A DNA stretch of 64,000 nt from Pedobacter sp. KBS0701 (GTDB taxonomy: Bacteria; Bacteroidota; Bacteroidia; Sphingobacteriales; Sphingobacteriaceae): the NCBI RefSeq assembly GCF_005938645.2, contig NZ_CP042171.1, positions 4,712,001 through 4,776,000 on the forward strand. The letters are read 5' to 3'. The notes beneath the pieces are model-generated. The model saw only the letters and a list, made by a program, of their open reading frames with translations, did no database searches and had not been told where the DNA came from. Numbering within the stretch: position 1 is the stretch's first letter; the number at the start of each line of letters is the position of its first letter. This document shows, in pieces, positions 1 through 10,500 of the stretch. Position numbers and translations under genes: made by a program.

Positions 1-125
1 TTTCCGGCGTTACTGGTACTATTTACGAAAGCAATTTCAACATTTGGATGATTAACCAAAATGCGCAGCATTTCGCCTCCTGTGTAACCTGCACCACCGA
101 TTATTCCTGCTTTAATTTTATTCAT
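1..125 (-). CDS. argC: N-acetyl-gamma-glutamyl-phosphate reductase, N-terminal part (runs off left edge)
   Basis: The 41 visible residues start MNKIKAGIIGGAGYTGGEML, the glycine-rich NADP-binding start of ArgC, which reduces N-acyl-glutamyl phosphate to the semialdehyde in arginine synthesis. The gene begins 2 bases after the stop of the GNAT gene upstream, so it is probably the fifth gene of a minus-strand operon containing argG. In Bacteroidota the acyl group may be acetyl or succinyl; the fragment cannot tell which. Only the first eighth or so of the protein is in the window. Confidence 0.9.
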   Translation of the reverse strand, partial: MNKIKAGIIGGAGYTGGEMLRILVNHPNVEIAFVNSTSNAG

Positions 126-127
126 CT

Positions 128-598
128 CTATGAGTTTAATGCCATTTTATAAAGAAAAAATTCTTCGTCATTACCTTGTTTTTCAAAGCCTATGTTTTCG
201 TATAACTGCTGTGCAGTGTAATTATCTACAGCAGTTTCCAGTTGTATAAATGTAGCACCAGTGGTTTTGGAAAACTCCATGGCGGTTTTAATCAATTTTT
301 CACCGATTCCCTGCTTACGGTAAACCTCATCAACATACAGATCGTTCAGAATCCAGTTTTTACTTAATTTTGCCGACGAGAATTTCGGGTATAACTGCGT
401 GAAACCCACCGGTTTTTCAGTATCCTCGTCTATCGCTAAAAAAATGATCGATTCGTTATGTTGCAAACGCTCATCAATAAAAGCTTTGGCCATGCCAATA
501 TCCGAAAACTGGTTATAAAATATGCGATATTGGTTAAACAGGCCAACTACGAGGTGGGATTCTGTTAATCCTATTTGCTTTATCTTTATATTATTCAC
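128..598 (-). CDS. GNAT family N-acetyltransferase
   Basis: A 156-residue protein with the GNAT fold pattern. The acetyl-CoA binding motif is VYRKQGIGEKLI near residues 92-103, followed by the usual closing segment with YENIGFEKQG. The start is a GTG at 598, which overlaps the stop of the upstream cupin gene by 8 bases, a sign of translational coupling. It sits between argG and argC, where no acetyltransferase is needed beyond the one that starts the pathway, and its substrate cannot be read from the sequence. It resembles small-molecule or antibiotic-type GNATs more than the ArgA type. Confidence 0.85.
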   Translation of the reverse strand: MNNIKIKQIGLTESHLVVGLFNQYRIFYNQFSDIGMAKAFIDERLQHNESIIFLAIDEDTEKPVGFTQLYPKFSSAKLSKNWILNDLYVDEVYRKQGIGEKLIKTAMEFSKTTGATFIQLETAVDNYTAQQLYENIGFEKQGNDEEFFLYKMALNS

Positions 599-941
599 AA
601 TCAGTTCTGTCGTTTTGGGTTGATGGATAGGAGAAAAGAATAAATTCTAAATCATCAACACCATTGTTCATAATTTTATGTTTATCGCCAGCTTTAATCT
701 GTAAACCTTTGTTGGCATCAACTGCAAATGATTCAGCTTCAATTAAAAATGTTGCCTGCCCTTTCAATATGAAGAAAAACTGTTCTGCATAAGTATGAAA
801 ATGTAATTTCTCAGCAGTTTGAGGCGGCATTAATTCTTGTTTAATTACTGCCTCAGGTTTGCTTACAAAATTCCATCCATCACAATTATTGCCCCATTTA
901 TAGTGATTTAAACCATTCTCTTTTGAAAGGATTTCGCTCAT
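591..941 (-). CDS. Small cupin domain protein
   Basis: A 116-residue single-domain cupin. The first metal-binding motif is visible as LHFHTYAEQFFFILKG, with His-x-His and Glu in the cupin-1 spacing. The longer reading frame starts at 974, but its first 11 codons are made of a repeated AAGTATC heptamer block, so the ATG at 941 (MSEILSKENG) is the better start. The downstream GNAT gene overlaps its 3' end. Cupins of this size act as small enzymes, sugar or metabolite binders; nothing here fixes the substrate. Confidence 0.85.
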   Translation of the reverse strand: MSEILSKENGLNHYKWGNNCDGWNFVSKPEAVIKQELMPPQTAEKLHFHTYAEQFFFILKGQATFLIEAESFAVDANKGLQIKAGDKHKIMNNGVDDLEFILFSYPSTQNDRTDCE

Positions 942-944
942 TTT

Positions 945-979
945 AAGTATCAAGTATTTGGGGTCAAGTATCAAGAGAG
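945..979. repeat. Heptad-phased intergenic block (5 units)
   Basis: Units of exactly 7 bases on the plus strand: AAGTATC, AAGTATT, TGGGGTC, AAGTATC, AAGAGAG. The block lies between argG and the cupin start. It is one of eight such blocks in the window; see findings. Confidence 0.75.
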
Positions 980-1025
980 GATATAAACTTACATTTCACC
1001 TCTTCCATTTTACAGCTTTCATAAA

Positions 1026-2216
1026 CTAGGCTTCTTCACTATTCACCTTATGCCAGATCATTACCTGGTTACCGAATATTTTAGAGAAACCTTTAACATC
1101 TTCTCCGCTCCAGGCGTTGTTCATTTCGCCGTAGCTACCAAATTTATTACTCATTAAATCATGGTTTGATTCAATTCCGATAATCTGGAAACGGTACGGC
1201 AACAATTCAACAAACACTTTACCGCTCACAAATTTCTGGGTGTCAGCTAAAAAAGCCTCAATATTCCGCATAATCGGATCGTGGAACTGACCTTCGTGTA
1301 ACCAGTTACCATAGAAAGATGATAGTTGCTCTTTCCAGCTTAACTGCCATTTGGTTAACGTATGTTTTTCCAAAGTATGGTGTGCTTTGATAATGATGAT
1401 GGGGCCAGCAGCCTCAAAACCTACGCGACCTTTAATACCAATGATGGTATCACCCACGTGGATATCGCGACCAATACCAAAAGGTTGAGCAATGGCCTGT
1501 AATTTTTGAATTGCCCTCACAGGCGCCAATTTTTCGCCATCAATAGCAACCAATTCTCCTTTTTCGAAAGTTAATTCTACTTTTCGCGATTCGGTTTCGG
1601 TAACCTGGGTTGGCCAGGCGCTTTCAGGCAAGGTTTCGTGAGAAGTTAAAGTTTCTTTTCCTCCTACCGAAGTTCCCCATAAACCTTTATTGATTGAATA
1701 CCTGGCTTTTTCAACACTATATTCAACTCCATGTTGCGCCAAATATTCTATTTCTGCTTCTCGTGATAACTTTAAATCCCTGATCGGGGTAATGATTTCT
1801 ACTCCTGGAATCAGGATATTGAAAATCATATCAAAACGTACCTGATCGTTACCTGCTCCGGTGCTACCATGCGCTACATAATCAGCTCCGATTTTTTTTA
1901 CATAGTTGGCAATAGCAGTCGCCTGACTTACACGTTCTGCACTAACCGATAATGGGTAAGTAGCATTTTTTAATACGTTGCCAAAAATCAGGTATTTGAT
2001 ACAATCATCATAGTAACCCTCTGTTTCATCTACCACAGCATGCGATTTTACGCCCAAAGCATAAGCTCTTTTCTCAATCTCCTGTAACTCTTCGTCAGAG
2101 AAACCACCAGTATTTACTATTACCGAGTGAACTTCCAATCCGCGATCCTGTGCCAGGTAAATACAACAAAATGAGGTATCTAATCCTCCGCTAAATGCTA
2201 AAACAACTTTTTTCAT
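1026..2216 (-). CDS. argG: Argininosuccinate synthase
   Basis: A 396-residue protein joining citrulline and aspartate with ATP to form argininosuccinate, the second-last step of arginine synthesis, in the cytosol. The PP-loop ATP-binding motif SGGLDTS is at residues 9-15, and the TGAGNDQVRFD segment characteristic of ArgG is near residue 118. The length is normal for the family. It follows the GNAT gene with a one-base gap, so the two are almost certainly co-transcribed, and argC is further down the same strand. Nothing looks damaged. Confidence 0.97.
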   Translation of the reverse strand: MKKVVLAFSGGLDTSFCCIYLAQDRGLEVHSVIVNTGGFSDEELQEIEKRAYALGVKSHAVVDETEGYYDDCIKYLIFGNVLKNATYPLSVSAERVSQATAIANYVKKIGADYVAHGSTGAGNDQVRFDMIFNILIPGVEIITPIRDLKLSREAEIEYLAQHGVEYSVEKARYSINKGLWGTSVGGKETLTSHETLPESAWPTQVTETESRKVELTFEKGELVAIDGEKLAPVRAIQKLQAIAQPFGIGRDIHVGDTIIGIKGRVGFEAAGPIIIIKAHHTLEKHTLTKWQLSWKEQLSSFYGNWLHEGQFHDPIMRNIEAFLADTQKFVSGKVFVELLPYRFQIIGIESNHDLMSNKFGSYGEMNNAWSGEDVKGFSKIFGNQVMIWHKVNSEEA

Positions 2217-2217
2217 G

Positions 2218-2919
2218 CTATTTATTAAATAAAAACGTAAATAAAAATAAAAGGGCTTTTAAGCCTGTTTTGGGCTTAGGTTTAACAACTAAACGTTGTT
2301 TAATGCGCATAAAACGCTCGTATAATTTGGGTTTTTTCTGCAGTTCTTCGGCAAATTGCTTGGCTACTTCGTGTTTTTTTTCAGCCGGATCGTAAAGCAT
2401 GGCAGTGCACATGCAGTTTTTGCGCTCCTTCATTTTTAAAATCTCAAAGTTTACGCAACTCTGGCAGCCTTTCCAAAATTCTTCATCCTGGGTAAGCTCG
2501 CTGTAAGTTACTGGTTCGTAACCCAGGTCTGAGTTTATTTTCATTACCGCTAAACCAGTTGTTAAACCAAAGATTTTTGCCTTGGGATACAACTTTCTCG
2601 ATAAACCGAAAATTTCATTTTTAATGGCTTTTGCTAATCCGGCTTTACGGTATTTAGGACTTACTACCAAACCACTATTGGCGACAAACTGGCCATGGCT
2701 CCAGGTTTCGATATAGCAAAACCCTGCCCAGGAACCATCTTTGTGGAAAGCAATAACCGATTTACCCTCGTGCATTTTATTGGAAATGTATTCTGGCGAA
2801 CGCCTGGCAATGCCTGTTCCACGAGCTTTTGCCGATTCAGCCATCTCGGTTACTATTTCTTCTGCAAATACACGATGTTCAGGAAGTGCAACCTGCACTA
2901 TAAATTCGTTAATATCCAT
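2218..2919 (-). CDS. GNAT acyltransferase at head of arginine operon, candidate N-acylglutamate synthase
   Basis: A 233-residue protein with a GNAT core at about residues 1-150 (acyl-CoA motif around YRKAGLAKAIK). A Cys-rich stretch follows (CQSC, then CMC, residues 154-171), and the C-terminus is basic and then hydrophobic. It is the first gene of the argG-argC operon and its stop is one base from the argG start. A GNAT is regularly found in this position in Bacteroidota arginine clusters that lack a classical ArgA, so a role in making N-acetyl- or N-succinylglutamate is a reasonable inference. The sequence alone does not prove it. Confidence 0.75.
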   Translation of the reverse strand: MDINEFIVQVALPEHRVFAEEIVTEMAESAKARGTGIARRSPEYISNKMHEGKSVIAFHKDGSWAGFCYIETWSHGQFVANSGLVVSPKYRKAGLAKAIKNEIFGLSRKLYPKAKIFGLTTGLAVMKINSDLGYEPVTYSELTQDEEFWKGCQSCVNFEILKMKERKNCMCTAMLYDPAEKKHEVAKQFAEELQKKPKLYERFMRIKQRLVVKPKPKTGLKALLFLFTFLFNK

Positions 2920-3500
2920 TCGTTTTCTAACGAAAAATTATAAGTATTCTTGTTAATTGGGTTTTTAGAGAGGATCAATTCCTCGTTACGTTTAGTGTAG
3001 GTACTAAATACGTGGAGTGAAATTTTGCCGGCTTGTGGGACAATAAAATACAGGTTGAAAATGATTAATAAACAAACCCTTCCCAGACACCATTTGTGTT
3101 GAGGAAACTGAAAGTTTATGTAAAATTTGCTTAATCATTTCTTGCGTATTAAAACGGCTTTAATTCTATTGAGGTGCAAAGGTTTAAATAAAAATCGAGT
3201 TACACAATAATATCGTGATTTTTTTATGTTAAGCTTTTGGTTTTATTGAACTAATCTGACTTAAACGGCCCGTAATTGTACTTCAAGGCATCCAGAACTT
3301 TTATCTTAAATTTATCTTTCAAACCTATCCAAGTGCCAATTTCAACATTGTTAAAAACTGGAGATAAAATTTAACATCTGCTTAACAACATTTAACATCC
3401 TACTATGCTGCTTAAATCCAATATTTACATGCCTGTAGCGAATGCGATCTGGCTATCGTTTTATAGGTACTCCTTAAATATTAAATAAAATTTTAACCGT
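2920..3500. other. Non-coding region between the arginine operon and the DUF4397 gene
   Basis: There is no convincing gene in these 581 bases. The short inverted repeat GAGGATCAATTCCTC at 2972-2986 lies in the leader of the arginine operon and could be an operator, but I cannot tie it to a known regulator. The rest is AT-rich and probably holds both divergent promoters. Confidence 0.5.
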
Positions 3501-4202
3501 ATGAAGAATTTTACGCCATTTCATTTTAAATCAATCATTTTATTTGTTTTAATTACTTTTACAGCAATAACTTCATGTAAAAAAGCTGAAACTACCGATC
3601 TTACCATATCTTATTTAAGGGTAATCAATGCATCACCATCTTTGGCTACCTACAATGCTTACTTTAACGGTAATATGGTTAACTCAGCAGCTTTGCCATT
3701 TGGAGGCGCTGTTAATTATCTTTCATACGCCGCTGGTGCTTACAGTTTAAAATTTACAACGGCCAGCAGTGCGGAGAGTTTATTAACCAAAACCATTACT
3801 TTGAATGCAAGCACCTATTACTCGTCTTATTTGATTAATAAACCTGCTGCATTAGATGTTTATACCATTGGTGATGATCTTTCCACCCCATCAACTGATA
3901 AAGCCTACATCCGTTTTATTAACTTATCGCCTGATGCCCCTGCACTAGACCTGACAAAAACCAGCGCAACCACCTCGTTGGTTACCAATAAAGCCTTTAA
4001 AAGTGCAAGCGCCTTCATCGCAGTAGATGCCGGAACTTATACATTAGATGCGAAAGAAACTTCATCAGGCACAGTTAAAGCTACATCTGCGAGTACCAGT
4101 TTTACAGCAGGTTATCATTATGATATTATTTGTGGTGGTTTGGTAACACCTGCAAATGATACGGAACGACCATTGAGTTTACAGGTTATCACGATCAAGT
4201 AA
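3501..4202 (+). CDS. DUF4397 domain lipoprotein
   Basis: A 233-residue exported protein. The lipobox TFTAITSCKK puts the lipidated Cys near residue 26, so it is anchored in a membrane, probably the outer one. Two related halves follow, each opening with a similar motif (YLRVINASPSLATYNAYFNG and YIRFINLSPDAPALDLT), the pattern of DUF4397 beta-sandwich repeats. The family's function is unknown. The gene stands alone, convergent with the SusC/SusD operon, and shares the terminator at 4235-4267 with it. Confidence 0.82.
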   Translation: MKNFTPFHFKSIILFVLITFTAITSCKKAETTDLTISYLRVINASPSLATYNAYFNGNMVNSAALPFGGAVNYLSYAAGAYSLKFTTASSAESLLTKTITLNASTYYSSYLINKPAALDVYTIGDDLSTPSTDKAYIRFINLSPDAPALDLTKTSATTSLVTNKAFKSASAFIAVDAGTYTLDAKETSSGTVKATSASTSFTAGYHYDIICGGLVTPANDTERPLSLQVITIK

Positions 4203-4234
4203 GAAGGATTTTATTTTTCGACTTTCATAAAAAA

Positions 4235-4267
4235 GGGCAATTTTCAATAGGAAAATTGCCCCTTTTA
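4235..4267. terminator. Bidirectional rho-independent terminator
   Basis: The stem GGGCAATTTTC / GAAAATTGCCC with a 5-base loop is flanked by A-rich sequence on the left and TTTT on the right. It can therefore end both the plus-strand DUF4397 transcript and the minus-strand SusCD operon. Confidence 0.85.
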
Positions 4268-4312
4268 GATTTGTAATTCAACAACGGGCCGTTAAGACAC
4301 AGGCCAAATTAA

Positions 4313-5296
4313 TTATTTTCTAGTTACATCAGTAAATTTTACCTGGATGACATAAGTACCTTCCAATTTGAGTCTCCAGGACCACCTTGGGTTTACTGAG
4401 AAACCTGGCGATGATGGAAAGCCATCTATTGATTTTATATAGGTACTCGGTATTCTATAATACATTAAGAAACCCCAATCGGTAGTTGGCGTAACATATT
4501 TTGTTAAAGGAAACGGTGCTACCTCAAAATCGCAGATCATAGCAGTATCAGTCTGAATAACCGGGTTGAATTTCGCATAGTTTTCAAAAATTGGCCTATC
4601 TCCCCTTGCTATAATTTCCTTTGCTTTAGGATTAAAAACATTTCCATTTTTATCCACCATTTTCAGTATAGCTCTTGCACCTAAAGATGAAATTTTTGTA
4701 CAGGTAATAATTGGGTTTTTCATTGGCGTTGCCACACCTGTAACATCATTAAAGCCGTTAGCTACATTATCAGTAATCTCAAACAGGTCATCTATAGTGG
4801 GATCCACCACATTAATTGTTGCTAATTTAGGAAATAGCTTGGTACCAGTACCATTAGTCATTTCTACATCATACACATATCTTCCTAAGGGTAAGAAACC
4901 AGATGCTTGGTTAAAGGTAAGCTGTCCGCTCAATTCATTAAACTCCATTGGTTTCTTTTTAACCACTTCCCTTTTCTTATTCAAAAGCTCGAGGGTTACA
5001 TCTGTTTCTGGATCAAAATTGGCACCTGTCTTAAAAACAGTAATTTCATATTCCTTCGAAAACTCTGCAGGCGCAGGAGAACCATCTTCTTTTCTTAAAT
5101 TGAGCAATTTATAGGTAAAAGGTGGTGTAGAACCATCTGCATTGATTCGATCTGATTGAAAAAGAGTTAAGCCTCTTTTTGCATAAATATTATTGTCTTT
5201 ATATCGAATGGAATCACTTAGAAAACCATTCTGTATTTTTTTACAGGCCACTACACTTAACAAGAGTAATAAACCTAAAATGTATTTCATTTTCAT
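4313..5296 (-). CDS. DUF5007-type lipoprotein of the SusCD operon
   Basis: A 327-residue lipoprotein. I start it at the ATG at 5296 (MKMKYILGLLLLLSVVACKK), because the longer frame from 5356 overlaps the previous gene and puts 20 non-signal residues in front of a clear signal peptide. The next in-frame ATG at 5290 is also possible. The lipobox SVVACKK gives surface or periplasmic anchoring. The body is predicted beta-rich and resembles the DUF5007 family seen beside SusD genes. It is the last gene of the SusC-SusD-FAS1 operon, in the place often held by a SusE/F-like ligand binder. The family name is from memory. Confidence 0.7.
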   Translation of the reverse strand: MKMKYILGLLLLLSVVACKKIQNGFLSDSIRYKDNNIYAKRGLTLFQSDRINADGSTPPFTYKLLNLRKEDGSPAPAEFSKEYEITVFKTGANFDPETDVTLELLNKKREVVKKKPMEFNELSGQLTFNQASGFLPLGRYVYDVEMTNGTGTKLFPKLATINVVDPTIDDLFEITDNVANGFNDVTGVATPMKNPIITCTKISSLGARAILKMVDKNGNVFNPKAKEIIARGDRPIFENYAKFNPVIQTDTAMICDFEVAPFPLTKYVTPTTDWGFLMYYRIPSTYIKSIDGFPSSPGFSVNPRWSWRLKLEGTYVIQVKFTDVTRK

Positions 5297-5309
5297 ATTT
5301 GTGATTAAA

Positions 5310-5996
5310 TTAATTGCCCAAAGACTGTGCATTAAAAAATAACCTGTGGTATCCATTTAATACATGAACTATACCATTGGTTGTGACGATTCCTGATGTT
5401 TGACAATCCACAGCCTTATCTTTTTGTGAATCGGGAATAGTACTTTGATCCGCCTCCTGATCATCACGGGTTCCGATTACTTTAGTATAAGTTACATAAT
5501 CTACATAATTAACATACTGTGTATATTCATAAGAACGTCTCAATTTGATCAGGTATTGAACATTTGGAATAGCTCCGAGTAAACTATTATAAAGCTTACC
5601 GCTAACGGTCATCTGGTCTCTGTTGATCTTGCCAGCAAATAAATAGGTCTTTAATGAATCATTTAATTCCTGTGCCGGAATATCTTTGATACCGAAGTCA
5701 AAGTTTTCTGTTCCAAGCTGGAGAGATTTCTGATATTTTTTGGCCTTTACATACTCCGCTATTCCATAATTTGTAGTTGCAAAAAAGGTTACATTGCCAT
5801 TTACAGCATCCTTTAAACCTGCCCTGTCTATCACTTTCACCAAGGAATCGAAGTTGCGGTTAGACTTTAAGTAATCGTAAGTACTTAAATTTACATTGGG
5901 ATCACTTGGGCCGCCATCCCTTTTATAATCATTTTTTTTACAAGCCGTTAGCGCCAGTAATATTAATGAAAGATATACTAATATATTATTTTTCAT
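5310..5996 (-). CDS. Fasciclin (FAS1) domain lipoprotein
   Basis: A 228-residue lipoprotein (lipobox ALTACKK) followed by one FAS1 domain over about residues 35-215. Recognisable FAS1 features are the opening YDYLKSNRNFDSLVKVIDRAG, the first conserved box VTFFATTNYGI, and the closing box with GIVTTNGIVHVLNGYHRLFF. FAS1 domains mediate adhesion or ligand binding at the surface. It lies 27 bases after SusD and 13 bases before the DUF5007 gene, so all four genes are one operon. Confidence 0.85.
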   Translation of the reverse strand: MKNNILVYLSLILLALTACKKNDYKRDGGPSDPNVNLSTYDYLKSNRNFDSLVKVIDRAGLKDAVNGNVTFFATTNYGIAEYVKAKKYQKSLQLGTENFDFGIKDIPAQELNDSLKTYLFAGKINRDQMTVSGKLYNSLLGAIPNVQYLIKLRRSYEYTQYVNYVDYVTYTKVIGTRDDQEADQSTIPDSQKDKAVDCQTSGIVTTNGIVHVLNGYHRLFFNAQSLGN

Positions 5997-6023
5997 ATTT
6001 TTTAATCTCTTAATAAAAACAAC

Positions 6024-7541
6024 TTATACTTTACCCAACCAATATGGTGTTTGTTTCAATAACGGATTGTTTCTAAACAATGCAGGGTCTACAGGCCAAT
6101 AAAAACCTTCTCTTCTAAACCTGCTTTCTGTAAGCCAATCTACGATAAGACCGTATCTTCTGGTCCTAAGCAAATCATAGAATAAATGTCCTTCCAGGTA
6201 CATTTCTTTACCACGCTCATAAGCATATTCATCCATTACCTGATCTACGGAGCTTCCAGCAGGAATTAATACCGGATCTGGATCATTTCTTTTTCTGAAA
6301 TCATTGATAATACCGATAGCTGTTGCTGCATCCTTTTTGTAAAGTGCAATCTCCGCCTTAAGTAGTTTCATATCACCCAGTCTGAAAATGATAATGTTAT
6401 TGCTTAGATAAGGGTCTAATTTTTGCCCAGGATTTCTGTAAGTTACATTACTGTACTTTACACTCATTGGTTTATCTGGGTTAGCAAGGTCAAAGCCCTT
6501 TTTATAACGGATATCAGTGGTGGTTTCGAAATGATTATTAAGATACAGAGGCGTGGTATAAAAACGTGGGTTGTTTCCATAACCTTTAATATAATTTTCA
6601 TTTAAAAAATACGAACCTATGGAACTATTAGAACCTTCCAATGTATTCTCACTAATGTTAATTTCAAATATTCCTTCAGAAGAACGACCGATAAAAGTAT
6701 TTTTATAATTAGCGGTATCTGTTAAAACATAACCTCCTTTACTAATTAATGTATTTATAGTTGTATCAGCATTGTTTACATCAGTCAAATTAGGTGCATC
6801 AACGGAAACATCTGACATGGTAGCTCTCCAAAGATACAGATGAGCTAAAAGGGCATATGCTGAGCCCTTATTTGCAGTGACCTTTGCGTCTCCGGTATTG
6901 GCATAATTCCAGCTTAATAGATTAATGGCTTTGTGGCAATCATTTTCAACTAATTTCATGATCTCCGATTTCGGACTTCTTGGCAATTGAGGCGCATTGA
7001 TCGGGTCTTCATAAGACTCTGTAACTAGTGGTACATCGCCCCAGACCCTTACCGCCATAAAGTAACTTAATGCACGAAGGAAATACGCCTGACCAATCAC
7101 TGAATTCCGGAATTGAGCAGGATCATCTTCGGTTGACAACTGCGCATCGCTCATGGCATTAACTTTTTTCAAAATCAGATTAGACATGGCAATACTTTTA
7201 TAATATAAAGTATAATTTGCCAGCGTATTAATATTGTATTGAAAGGTAAAATCTCCACCCTGAATCCCTTCTAAACCATCCCCGCCATACTGTATCGTAA
7301 AATAATTTTTGGCGATAGCATCACCGTACATGTAATAACGATTGTTTTTACTGGTAATCGCACTACGCATCATGGCATAATTACCAGCGATGGCACTTCT
7401 TACGTCTCTTGATGATTGCCAGAATGTTTGTTCGTAAGGTGCATCCTTAGGTTCCTCATATAATAGTTTTTTACAGGAACTTACGGTAACCGCTGTAGCC
7501 ATTGCGATAAGTACACCGGTTTTTGTGATTATATTTTTCAT
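6024..7541 (-). CDS. SusD/RagB-family nutrient-binding outer-membrane lipoprotein
   Basis: A 505-residue lipoprotein (VSSCKKLLYEEP near the N-terminus) with the SusD layout: an N-terminal part rich in TPR-like helices (AIAGNYAMMRSA, QAYFLRALSYFMAVRVWGDVPLV) and a C-terminal RagB part ending with YWPVDPALFRNNPLLKQTPYW. SusD sits as a lid on the SusC barrel and captures the ligand. The gene follows susC by 12 bases. There is no glycoside hydrolase, lyase or sulfatase nearby, so the substrate is not evident. Confidence 0.95.
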   Translation of the reverse strand: MKNIITKTGVLIAMATAVTVSSCKKLLYEEPKDAPYEQTFWQSSRDVRSAIAGNYAMMRSAITSKNNRYYMYGDAIAKNYFTIQYGGDGLEGIQGGDFTFQYNINTLANYTLYYKSIAMSNLILKKVNAMSDAQLSTEDDPAQFRNSVIGQAYFLRALSYFMAVRVWGDVPLVTESYEDPINAPQLPRSPKSEIMKLVENDCHKAINLLSWNYANTGDAKVTANKGSAYALLAHLYLWRATMSDVSVDAPNLTDVNNADTTINTLISKGGYVLTDTANYKNTFIGRSSEGIFEINISENTLEGSNSSIGSYFLNENYIKGYGNNPRFYTTPLYLNNHFETTTDIRYKKGFDLANPDKPMSVKYSNVTYRNPGQKLDPYLSNNIIIFRLGDMKLLKAEIALYKKDAATAIGIINDFRKRNDPDPVLIPAGSSVDQVMDEYAYERGKEMYLEGHLFYDLLRTRRYGLIVDWLTESRFRREGFYWPVDPALFRNNPLLKQTPYWLGKV

Positions 7542-7553
7542 TTATTGACGATA

Positions 7554-10500
7554 TTAAAATTGAACTTGTACACCTAATGTATATTTTCTTGGAATAGGAT
7601 ATCCGGTTCCATTATACTCTCCATATCCGCTAACAGCTTCTGCATCCGGTAATTTTTTTGATTGCTGGAACATATATACGTTATCAGCAATAGCGTATAA
7701 TTTCAACTGACTTAAGCCTAATTTTCTTACGATTTTAGAGCTGAAATCATAACCAAGATTGATACTTCTGATCCTTGCATAACCACCCTTTTCGAGGAAA
7801 AAGGATTGTGCAGCCGTATAATAATATCGATAGGATCCCAAATCGAGTTTTGCATACTCAGCCTGATCTCCAGGGTTTCTCCAGATGTTCAGGCGACTGA
7901 GATCCGGTGAAGAGACACTGGCAAAATTATATACTGCATTAGCATCAGTTGAGTTCGTAAAACGATCTGAATCAAATAGATTGAGTACGTCACGTTTAAG
8001 AGTGAATGTTACAAAAATTCCCAAAGAGAAATTTTTGTAAGAAAAGTTATTGGTCCAACCACCGGTAAAACGTGGGTTAGGATCACCAATTGGAGCCTTA
8101 TCCGGATTGATACCATCATTAAAAACATCTATAAAATAATCTCCATCCAAATCTGCCAGATAAAAATCACCTGCACTAAATGTTCCATTACTGTTTCGAT
8201 ATCTTTCTCCGGTATAAGGATTCTGGGGAATATCTGCTGAAGTAGAAAATACACCTTTTGTACGGTATAAATAGAAAGCATTTAATGGACTACCTACAGA
8301 AAGCACATGGTTTTTATCAAAACGATCTCCACTCAAAATAATATCACGGCCACCATTCGGCAAACTCATGATCTGATTTTTATTATAAGAGATATTGAAA
8401 GAGCTATTCCACTTAAATTCCTTGCGGAAAGGATTTGCAGTTAAAGTCAACTCCATACCGGCATTACGAACGGCAAATGCATTGGTGAAGGCATTGTCAT
8501 AGCCTGATGTAACTGGTAAATCAACATTAAAAAGTTTTTGCTTTACTTCTTTGTTATACACATCAAATGAAATGGCATATCTACCGTTATCAATTTCCAT
8601 ATCGGTACCAATATTCCATTGTGTCGATTTCTCCCAACTAATATCCTTTTGGGCCACACCATTTATAAAATTAGGGGTAATAGCCGTAACACCATTATAA
8701 GAAGTAGCACCTTGAATACCAAATGCCACCCCGTTAGCTGCACCATTTCCCGCAAATCCACCATTATTAACTAGGTATTTATTGTATTGCACGTAAGCAT
8801 TTCTTTTATCTTCGTTACCTGTCACCCCATAACTTCCTCTAATTTTAATTAGCGTAAAAGGGTTGTTGGATAGGTTTTTCATGAAGTTTTCCTCGGAAAG
8901 AAGCCACCCTGCAGAAATGGAAGGGAATACTCCATATTTATTATTTTCCCCAAAACCAGACGAACCATCCGTTCTCATCGTTCCTGATAAAAGGTACTTG
9001 CCATCGTAATCATAATTAAAACGGCCATAATAAGCTACCAATCCATGTGCGAGGTAGTTTGAATAAGCATAAATATTCTGTTGCTTAAAACCAGTAACTG
9101 TCTGAATATTATCCGATGCACCACCATAACCCGATGCCTGGGTAGATTGAAACAAACTATACTCTATATCCTGACCCGCTACTGCACTAAAAGAATGTTT
9201 TTTAATAGAACCGTTATAAGCTAGATAATTCGATGTTCTTAAGCCCATATCAGTTGAGGAGAAACTGGAAGAGCTGTTACCAAAACCATTGTTTAACAAA
9301 TTGCTCATACTTACATCCCTACGATTATTGTTACTAGTATAGGAAGATTGTGAATTTAAGGTAAAGTGTTTATTAAATTCATAGGCCAGGTTCAGGTTAG
9401 CTCCAAATTGGTTCGACACATTTTTGTTTAAGTTTTCACCATCTTTACTTACAAAATAATCCAATTTTTCTGGAGATATATTTAATAATGAGGAAGGTAA
9501 ATTCCCAGAACCAACTTTTGTAGGCTTAGATGGATCATTTGGATCTTCATTGCCTCTACCCCTGCTGGCACTTGAATAAGAAAATATGGGGTTGATCATT
9601 AATTTTTTATTCATTGCTCTCGAGGTAAGATTTAAGCGCGTACTATAACGTTTGAAGCCTGTTCCTTTTATAATACCATCCTCATCATAATATCCTCCGC
9701 TGAAACGATAAGTTGTTCCATTATCAGTACCGCCGCTTATACTCAGGTTATTATCATTGATTTTACCCGTCTGATAAAATAAATCCTGCCAATCGGTATG
9801 GCCGTTAAAGGCTGGATTTAAACTGTCTGTAAGGATGTAAGGCAATTGTACACGCTGATCGTAACTTAGCTGTCTTTGAAGTACCTCCATTTTTTGTCTG
9901 CGCTCTGTAGTACCCATGGTAGCCTGCCTTAAGTTAGGGCGTTGCACCATTCCATAATAAGAGTTAAAGCTTACTCTCGTATCGCCACCTACACCTTTTT
10001 TGGTTGTAATTAAAATTACACCATTCGCTGCCCTTGAACCATAAATAGCTGCTGCCGAAGCATCTTTTAACACATCAATAGATTCGATATCATTCGGATT
10101 AAGGCCGGCCATGTAGTTGGTTCCTGTACCTGTTCCTGGTGGCACAAGATCATCAGATGATTGAGGAACACCATCTACTACATAAAGTGGCGATCTGATT
10201 ACATTAAACTGATCATAACCTGTGCTACCTGTTGAGTTACCCCTTACCGATACTGTTGGTGCCACACCTGGCTGACCGGTAAAGTTTTGAACGTTTACAC
10301 CTGATAAACGTCCTTGCAACAACTGATCAAAACTTGCAGCAGGTAAGTTGGCCAGTTCTTTACCAGAAATACTGGAAATTGCTGCCGTAGTTTTCTTTCT
10401 GGTAATTTTCTGATAACCGATAGTAACCACTTCACTAAGTGTATTATTATCCTCTTCCAAAGAAAAGTTTAATGTACCGCTTGCTGATACTGGTTTTTCC

